A stretch of 64,000 nt of DNA. Source: Bryobacterales bacterium (lineage in GTDB: Bacteria; Acidobacteriota; Terriglobia; Bryobacterales; Bryobacteraceae). The DNA is taken from assembly GCA_020852175.1 (NCBI GenBank), contig JADZBH010000067.1:17510-81509 (forward strand), in the 5' to 3' direction. The notes beneath the pieces are model-generated. The model worked only from the letters and a program-made list of their open reading frames with translations, was not told where the DNA came from and did no database searches. Made by a program: the position numbers and the translations under genes. Of this stretch, positions 59,095-64,000 are shown one piece after another; position 1 is the stretch's first letter; every line of letters begins with the position of its first letter.

Positions 59095-60701
59095 GCGCGC
59101 GGCATCGACACGATCCGCAACGCCAGCGCCACTTCTTCCTTCCGCCGCCCGGCGTCCCAGCCGAGACGCGTTCCCATGTCCGACGCCAGGTGCGCCAGCA
59201 GGCCTTCGTCCCACCGCTCCTCGTGGCCGAGATAGGTCGAAACGAACAGGAAATCCGGCATGCGCTCGATCATCTCGTGCTCCAGCGTCCAATCCAGCAC
59301 CGCCGTCAAGGCCCGTTCGTCGGAGGCGCCCTCCTGGGGCGCCCGTTCGAGCACGCCCGGCGCCTGCACGCCGAAAAGTTTGACGATCATCGCCACGTCG
59401 CTGCGGTAGATGCCCGTGCGCGCCGCCGTCACGTCCACCTGCTCGTTCACGGACGCGAAAGCCTCGGGCGTGTTGCCGCCCAGCGCCACAGCGTCCGTAC
59501 GGCAGGAGCCGGCCAGTTCGGGCCATGCGAGATCCGACGCCTCGGCGCTCATCACGCGGTAGGTCGTATACTTGCCGCCGGTGATTCGCACCAAGCCTGG
59601 GGGTTCTTCAAAAATGCTGTGCTCGCGGCTGGTTTTCGTCGCCGACGCCTCGCCCGACTTCACCAGGGGCCGCAGCGAACTGTAGGCCGCGATGGGTTCG
59701 ATGCCGCCCGCATGCGGGAAAATGGCCGCCGCCACCTCGCGGATGTACCGCACCTCCTCCGCCGAGATCTTCACCTCGTCGGCGGCGCCTGTATGATCGG
59801 CATCGGTCGTTCCCACGAGCGACCGCGTGTTGTTCGGCCCCCAGGGGATGACGAAAAAAATGCGGCCGTCCGTATGGAAGTGGGCGATGGCGTGATCCGA
59901 CGCGGAGAGCTTCGGGTAGACCAGGTGCGAACCGCGCACCAGACGCAGGTTGCCGCCGCTGTCCCAAGGGCCGCGCGCGTCCACCAGGCGCCGCGCGTGC
60001 ACGACGAACTCCTCGCCGGAAAACTGCTCGCGCAGCTTCACGCGGAAGGTGTCGCCATCCAGGCGCCACTCCAGCGCCTCGGTGTAGTTCACGGCCGTCG
60101 CGCCCAAACGCGCGGCATCGAAAATGTTTTCGAGCACCAGGCGTGCCGCCTCCACCTTGCAGTCGTAATAGACGCCGGCCGAGGAGAGCCCCTCGAGATT
60201 CAGCCCCGGCTCCAGCGCCGAGGCCTGCTCCTTCGTCAGGAAAGAGCGGCGTCCGATGTTGTCCGCCCCGGCCAGCAGGTCGTACAGCATCAGCCCGGTT
60301 CCGTAGATCAGCCGGTCAACCGGGCCGTGGAAGGGGATGAGAAACGGCAGCGGGTCCACCAGGTGAGGCGCGATGCGTTTCAACGCCGAGCGTTCGTGCA
60401 ACGCCTCCTTCACCAGCTTGAACTCCAGGTTCTTCAGATACCGCAGACCGCCGTGCAGCAGTTGCGAGTTGCGGCTGCTGGTGCCACTGGCGAAATGCCG
60501 TTTGTCCACCAGCGCCAGCTTCAGCGGTTTCTTGCCGCCGGAAGCCCGCAGCGCCAGGTCGCGCAGAATGCCCGCGCCGTTGATGCCGCCGCCCAGCACC
60601 AACACATCCAGCGGGTTTTGTTTGGAAGCCTGTTTCAGCTTCTTCAGATACTCCGGCCGGCTCGCCCGCGTGAAGGCCGGGTTGGGCGCCGCGGCGGTCA
60701 C
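59091..60701 (-). CDS. glpD: Glycerol-3-phosphate dehydrogenase (FAD-dependent)
   Basis: A 536-aa flavoenzyme oxidising glycerol-3-phosphate to dihydroxyacetone phosphate at the membrane. The N-terminal FAD motif VLGGGINGAGILRDLALR, SRNSQLLHGGLRYLKNLE, and TGGKYTTYRVMSAEA with a C-terminal domain fit GlpD. It overlaps the adjacent plsC by 4 bp and the GPx end by 4 bp. Its linkage to acyltransferases suggests phospholipid turnover. Confidence 0.94.
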   Translation of the reverse strand: MTAAAPNPAFTRASRPEYLKKLKQASKQNPLDVLVLGGGINGAGILRDLALRASGGKKPLKLALVDKRHFASGTSSRNSQLLHGGLRYLKNLEFKLVKEALHERSALKRIAPHLVDPLPFLIPFHGPVDRLIYGTGLMLYDLLAGADNIGRRSFLTKEQASALEPGLNLEGLSSAGVYYDCKVEAARLVLENIFDAARLGATAVNYTEALEWRLDGDTFRVKLREQFSGEEFVVHARRLVDARGPWDSGGNLRLVRGSHLVYPKLSASDHAIAHFHTDGRIFFVIPWGPNNTRSLVGTTDADHTGAADEVKISAEEVRYIREVAAAIFPHAGGIEPIAAYSSLRPLVKSGEASATKTSREHSIFEEPPGLVRITGGKYTTYRVMSAEASDLAWPELAGSCRTDAVALGGNTPEAFASVNEQVDVTAARTGIYRSDVAMIVKLFGVQAPGVLERAPQEGASDERALTAVLDWTLEHEMIERMPDFLFVSTYLGHEERWDEGLLAHLASDMGTRLGWDAGRRKEEVALALRIVSMPRA

Positions 60702-61450
60702 GCCGCCTCCCGGCTTTCGCGCTGTTCGGTCTCCAACTGCCGCATCAGCGTTTCAATCCGCTCCCGGAGCAGCGCCGTGAACTCCTCGCGCTGTTTCAGG
60801 GTATAGTTCGCCGGATCCACCGGTTCTCCCAGCAGCAACTCCACCGGACCGCCCCTTACATGCAGGCTGCCCACGGGCAGCACCTCCCGCGTGCCCTTCA
60901 ACGCGAACGGAACCACCGGCGCTCCCGACTTGATGGCGATATAGGCGACGCCTTCCTTGAACTCCTGCAACCCTCCGCGCGACCGCCGCCCCTCGGGAAA
61001 CAGCAGCACGCTGAGCCCGCGTTCCTGAATGCGCCGGGCCGCGTCGGTGAGCACCTTCAAGCTCGCCCGCGTATCGTCCGGGTCCACCGCGAAGTGGCCG
61101 CTGCGCCGCAGGTGGGTTCCCAGAAACGGCAGCTTCACATACTTGATGTTCACCAGGAACAGGAACTGGCGCGGAATGCAGGCCAGGACGACGGGCGTGT
61201 CGTAGAGGCTGAGATGATTGCCGGCAAAGACGAAGTGCTGCCCCTGGCGCAGGTGTTCCAGGCCGCGCACGCGCATTCGGATGCCTGCGAAGAACAGGAG
61301 TTGTTTCGCCCAGTTCCGCGATATGGCGTGCTGCCGGACGCCGTCGGGATCGAAGAGGGAGGTCAACACCGAGATGGTCCCCATCACGATGGTCGAACCG
61401 ATGATCAGGGGCGCTTTCACCAGCACCGCCACCAGGAAACTCAAAGACAT
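60698..61450 (-). CDS. plsC: 1-acyl-sn-glycerol-3-phosphate acyltransferase (PlsC), copy 1
   Basis: A 250-aa membrane-associated acyltransferase. An N-terminal hydrophobic segment is followed by the NHxxxxD motif (NHLSLYD) and LLFPEGRRS. Positions that bind glycerol-phosphate (FLGTHLRRSGHF) are conserved. The ATG at 61450 is preferred. A TTG at 61486 would overlap the upstream gene by 11 bp. It is paired with a second plsC. Confidence 0.9.
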   Translation of the reverse strand: MSLSFLVAVLVKAPLIIGSTIVMGTISVLTSLFDPDGVRQHAISRNWAKQLLFFAGIRMRVRGLEHLRQGQHFVFAGNHLSLYDTPVVLACIPRQFLFLVNIKYVKLPFLGTHLRRSGHFAVDPDDTRASLKVLTDAARRIQERGLSVLLFPEGRRSRGGLQEFKEGVAYIAIKSGAPVVPFALKGTREVLPVGSLHVRGGPVELLLGEPVDPANYTLKQREEFTALLRERIETLMRQLETEQRESREAA

Positions 61451-61475
61451 GGCCGGCTTCGGTTCATCACCGGCT

Positions 61476-62231
61476 TCAAACGACAACGCTTTCCGGCGCC
61501 GGCGCCACGACTTTCTGTCCGATCAGCGCGCCGACGCGTTCTTCCATCAGGTGCGTAAGCGGCTTCACATCGGCCAGGGTCATGTCGATGGTGTAAATCG
61601 GGTCGCCCACCTTCATGTGCACATGCCCCGGACGGATGATGCGCCCATGGTTGCCCAGAATCTGGCCCGCCCCGATCAGGCCGATGGGAATCACCGGCAC
61701 GCCCGCCTTGATCGCTATGTAAGCGGCGCCATCCTTGAAGGGTTCCAGGTCGCCATACGTGCGGCCGCCCTCGGGGAACAACAAAACCGACACTTCCTTT
61801 TCCTGAATCACGCGCGCCGCGTCGCCCATGCTGCGCAACGATTCGCGCGCGTTGCTGTGGTTCACAACCAGGTGTCCGGCACGTTTCAAGTGGGTGCCGA
61901 GAAACGGCACGCTGAATAGGCTTTTCTTGGCCAGGAAACGGAATTGAACGGAGATCCAGGGAAGAATCAGGGGGATATCGTAAAAGCTCCGGTGGTTGGC
62001 GATGAACACGAAGCTGCCGCCCGGGGGAATCTTATCGACGCCTTCCACCGTGACGCGCACTCCGGAAATGAACAGTACGATGCGCGCCCAAACACGCCCC
62101 ACGAAATGCTGCCAGCGGCCCGTGGAACTCACCAGGCTGATCAGCAGCGAAGCCGTTCCGCCGATAGCCGTCAGGAAAGCCACCATGGGAATCGTGAAGA
62201 GCCACGTGCGCAGGATGTCGATGACGATCAT
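61476..62231 (-). CDS. plsC: 1-acyl-sn-glycerol-3-phosphate acyltransferase (PlsC), copy 2
   Basis: A 251-aa paralogue of the preceding gene. It shows an N-terminal membrane segment, NHRSFYD, FLGTHLKRAGHL, LLFPEGGRT and a conserved C-terminal end. Sequence similarity along the full length suggests tandem duplication, while substitution patterns suggest different acyl or acceptor preferences. It is divergent from the fatty acyl reductase gene. Confidence 0.9.
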   Translation of the reverse strand: MIVIDILRTWLFTIPMVAFLTAIGGTASLLISLVSSTGRWQHFVGRVWARIVLFISGVRVTVEGVDKIPPGGSFVFIANHRSFYDIPLILPWISVQFRFLAKKSLFSVPFLGTHLKRAGHLVVNHSNARESLRSMGDAARVIQEKEVSVLLFPEGGRTYGDLEPFKDGAAYIAIKAGVPVIPIGLIGAGQILGNHGRIIRPGHVHMKVGDPIYTIDMTLADVKPLTHLMEERVGALIGQKVVAPAPESVVV

Positions 62232-62287
62232 AGTCCGCTCAATGAGACCACCGGGAACATCCGGCGAACGCCGCGGCGAACGCTGTC

Positions 62288-62317
62288 TTGACAGTCTGTG
62301 TTCGCAGTAGCTAGCCT
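62288..62317 (+). promoter_or_regulatory. Putative promoter of the fatty acyl reductase gene
   Basis: TTGACA (62288-62293), an 18-bp spacer, TAGCCT (62312-62317). It lies in the 112-bp divergent gap. A TATTGT follows closely. Confidence 0.45.
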
Positions 62318-62343
62318 ATTGTAGCGCACGTCTTTTTCTTGCT

Positions 62344-63912
62344 TTGTCCCGAGTGCGCGTGGATCTTTCGCCATCCCCCGTGCAGCCCTCATCCATCAAC
62401 GCCACGCAGGTTTTTAGCGACACCGAAATTTTCCTGACCGGAGCCAACGGCTTTGTCGGCAAGGTGGTCCTCGGCCTGCTGATTGACCGCTTTCCCGGCT
62501 TCAAGCATCTCCACATCCTCATGCGTGGCAAGGCCGGGCATTTGCCCGAGGAGCGTTTCCAACGCGACGTCCTGGGCTCGCCCTCGCTGAAGCCGATCGT
62601 CGACAGGACCGGCAAGCAATCCTTCCTCGATAAAATCACGTTGCACCTCGGCGACGTATCGGCGCCCCAGTTCGGCCTGACCGACGAAACGCTGGCTTCG
62701 TTGCGGGGCCGGGTGGGCATCCTGATCAACTGCGCCGGCCTGGTGGAGTTCTTTCCGCCGGTGGACGAGAGCTTCCGTTCCAACGTGGACGGCGCGGAAA
62801 GCTCGGTGGTGGTCGCGGCCAAGCTGGCTGCCAAACTCGTCCACATTTCGACCTGCTTTGTTTGTGGCGAAAGCGACGGCCTGGTCGAGGAATCCGAGCC
62901 CATCCTGGGCTATTATCCGCGCCGCAAAGGACCGAACGACCGCAGCTTCCGGTTCGATGAGGAGATCCGGTTCATCCGGGAGCAGGTGCGCGACATTCGC
63001 GACCGCGCCGCCCGCAGCCCGCGCCGCATCGCGCCAAAGGAGATCGCGCAACAGCTCATCGACCTGGGCACGCAGCGCGCCGCGCAGTGGGGTTGGGTGA
63101 ACATTTACACCTACTCCAAGAGCCTGGGCGAGCAGATCATCGTTTCGCAGCCGGATCTCGAATGGGCCATTGTGCGTCCGGCCATTGTCGAGGCGGCGCT
63201 GGAGTTTCCCTTCCCCGGCTGGGTGGAGGGCGGGCGCACGGCCGCGCCGCTGGTGATGATGGCCATGGCGGGGCTCAGGCATTGGCCTCTGCGCCCCGAC
63301 GCTCCGATGGAGGTCGTTCCCGTGGACCAGGTGGGAACGTCGATTCTCACCGCCGCCGCCGCGCTCCATCGGGGCGTGAAAAACAAGGTGTACCAGGTGG
63401 GCACGGCCGACGCGAACCCCGTGCCGCTGGGCCGCATCGTCGAATGGATGTACGAAGAGTACCGCCGGGAAAAGAAGAAGTGGCTGCCCACCAGCGGTGT
63501 CAAGATTGTCTCGGCGGCCACGGCCAAGCGGCGGGGCGAACGCCTGATCGCGCGGCTGGCCGGCCTGCAACATCTGGCCACGGGCATGCGCAAGGTGGCC
63601 CAGAAATCGGGACTGCCCGGACGCCGCGCCCTGGGCGGACTGGCCACGCAACTCCGCATGTTGGGCCTGCAGGTGAACATTCGCGAGCAGACGCTCGCGC
63701 TGTACCAGCCGTTCATGCTCGACAACCGCTTCATCTTCGAGGCGGAGAATATCCGCGCCGCCAACCAGGCGCTCACGCCGGACGACCGGGCCCGCCTGCC
63801 CTGGACTCCGGAGAAGATCGACTGGCAGCGGTACTGGATCGACAACGAGGTGGCCGGTATTCAAAAGTGGGTGGCCGCCGAATTCATGAAGGGCAAGTCT
63901 TTTAAGATATAA
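62344..63912 (+). CDS. Fatty acyl-CoA/ACP reductase (FAR type)
   Basis: A 522-aa extended-SDR reductase. The NAD(P) motif FLTGANGFVGKVVL, the Y-x-x-x-K in IYTYSKSLGE, and IVRPAIVEAALEFPFPGWVEGG are hallmarks of eukaryote-like FAR, which reduces acyl thioesters to fatty alcohols. The helical C-terminal portion corresponds to the sterile domain. The start is uncertain: TTG at 62344, with GTG at 62353 or 62359 alternatives that fit equally. Fatty alcohols could feed wax or ether-lipid synthesis with the adjacent plsC and glpD genes. Confidence 0.85.
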   Translation: MSRVRVDLSPSPVQPSSINATQVFSDTEIFLTGANGFVGKVVLGLLIDRFPGFKHLHILMRGKAGHLPEERFQRDVLGSPSLKPIVDRTGKQSFLDKITLHLGDVSAPQFGLTDETLASLRGRVGILINCAGLVEFFPPVDESFRSNVDGAESSVVVAAKLAAKLVHISTCFVCGESDGLVEESEPILGYYPRRKGPNDRSFRFDEEIRFIREQVRDIRDRAARSPRRIAPKEIAQQLIDLGTQRAAQWGWVNIYTYSKSLGEQIIVSQPDLEWAIVRPAIVEAALEFPFPGWVEGGRTAAPLVMMAMAGLRHWPLRPDAPMEVVPVDQVGTSILTAAAALHRGVKNKVYQVGTADANPVPLGRIVEWMYEEYRREKKKWLPTSGVKIVSAATAKRRGERLIARLAGLQHLATGMRKVAQKSGLPGRRALGGLATQLRMLGLQVNIREQTLALYQPFMLDNRFIFEAENIRAANQALTPDDRARLPWTPEKIDWQRYWIDNEVAGIQKWVAAEFMKGKSFKI

Positions 63913-63924
63913 GGTTCACCAGCG

Positions 63925-64000
63925 ATGTCCGCACCCGCGCCACAAGCCGAACAACTGACCATCGAACAGCAGGTCATGGAGATCGTCCGCGAGCTCCTGC
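63925..64000 (+). CDS. Partial gene, possibly acyl carrier-type protein
   Basis: Only the first 25 codons are visible, MSAPAPQAEQLTIEQQVMEIV plus RELL, starting 13 bp after the FAR stop. The helix EQQVMEIVRELL is reminiscent of the first helix of an acyl carrier or phosphopantetheine-binding domain, but too little is present to decide. It runs off the right edge. Confidence 0.4.
   Translation, partial: MSAPAPQAEQLTIEQQVMEIVRELL

Noticed and set aside
1..64000. CRISPR arrays, insertion sequences, prophage genes, integrases, rRNA operons
   Set aside because: No repeated direct repeats with spacers, no transposase or integrase motifs, no phage structural genes and no rRNA signatures were found by reading both strands.

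Overview
The window is a G+C-rich bacterial chromosome segment, densely packed with genes and with no gap over about 240 bp. It has no rRNA, CRISPR array, insertion sequence, integrase or prophage. The mixture of genes (Tat-exported Gfo/Idh/MocA oxidoreductases, a eukaryote-like fatty acyl reductase, capsule-type export genes, a long housekeeping block and many apparently leaderless starts) suggests an Acidobacteriota member of the Solibacter/Bryobacter type. That placement is an inference from gene content, not a database result.

Layout. 1-2172: end of ftsA and ftsZ with an intrinsic terminator. 2202-16485 (minus strand): a long co-directional housekeeping array, read from high to low coordinates as acyP, folP, a folB-folK fusion, apt, ispE, prs, rplY, pth, rpsF, rpsR, rplI, an SDR, a HEAT-repeat protein, an amino-acid permease, folD, coaE, an HtrA protease and the queuosine-precursor transporter yhhQ. 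16563-20031 (plus): hemB, followed by a compact vsr / C5-cytosine methyltransferase / putative PD-(D/E)XK nuclease cassette inserted before a split transketolase. 20083-25151: transketolase halves, a degenerate sensor kinase with a NarL-type regulator, an amidohydrolase and a PaaK-like remnant protein. 25163-26690: sugE (minus) and rhaT (plus). 26782-26866: tRNA-Leu(UAG).

26932-32246: a double zinc-ribbon protein, then a minus-strand run of a small hypothetical, a Gfo/Idh oxidoreductase, a GT2 glycosyltransferase, zapA, a ZapB-like coiled coil, rplT, rpmI and an EVE-domain protein. 32411-40250 (plus): polysaccharide export protein, Wzz-like protein and BY-kinase, followed by a heptose-type sugar module (HAD phosphatase, deoxyhypusine-synthase-like protein, RfaE1-like kinase, ROK kinase, GmhA). 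40302-46601: HDOD protein (plus), then a nucleotide-sugar dehydrogenase, a DapF homologue with both catalytic cysteines changed to serine, a GT-C membrane protein and a PfkB kinase (minus). 46690-51596: two metallophosphoesterases, a hypothetical, uvrC (minus) and a TPR protein.

51624-52455 (minus) holds the most unusual feature: a two-gene module in which a stand-alone HU/IHF-like mini-protein precedes an HU-like/TIR fusion. It looks like a possible DNA-sensing TIR effector pair and is the best candidate for an undescribed system. 52699-57685 (plus): hybrid histidine kinase, Gfo/Idh oxidoreductase, SUMF1-like protein and ApbE. 57627-64000: a B3-like MBL hydrolase, glutathione peroxidase, GlpD, two PlsC acyltransferases, a fatty acyl reductase and the start of another gene, suggesting a lipid-modification neighbourhood.

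A recurring promoter pattern was seen: a TACAAT/TACACT/TATCCT-like -10 element, often preceded by GC, lying only 6-9 nt upstream of the start codon without a usable Shine-Dalgarno sequence. This implies leaderless mRNAs at many operon heads.
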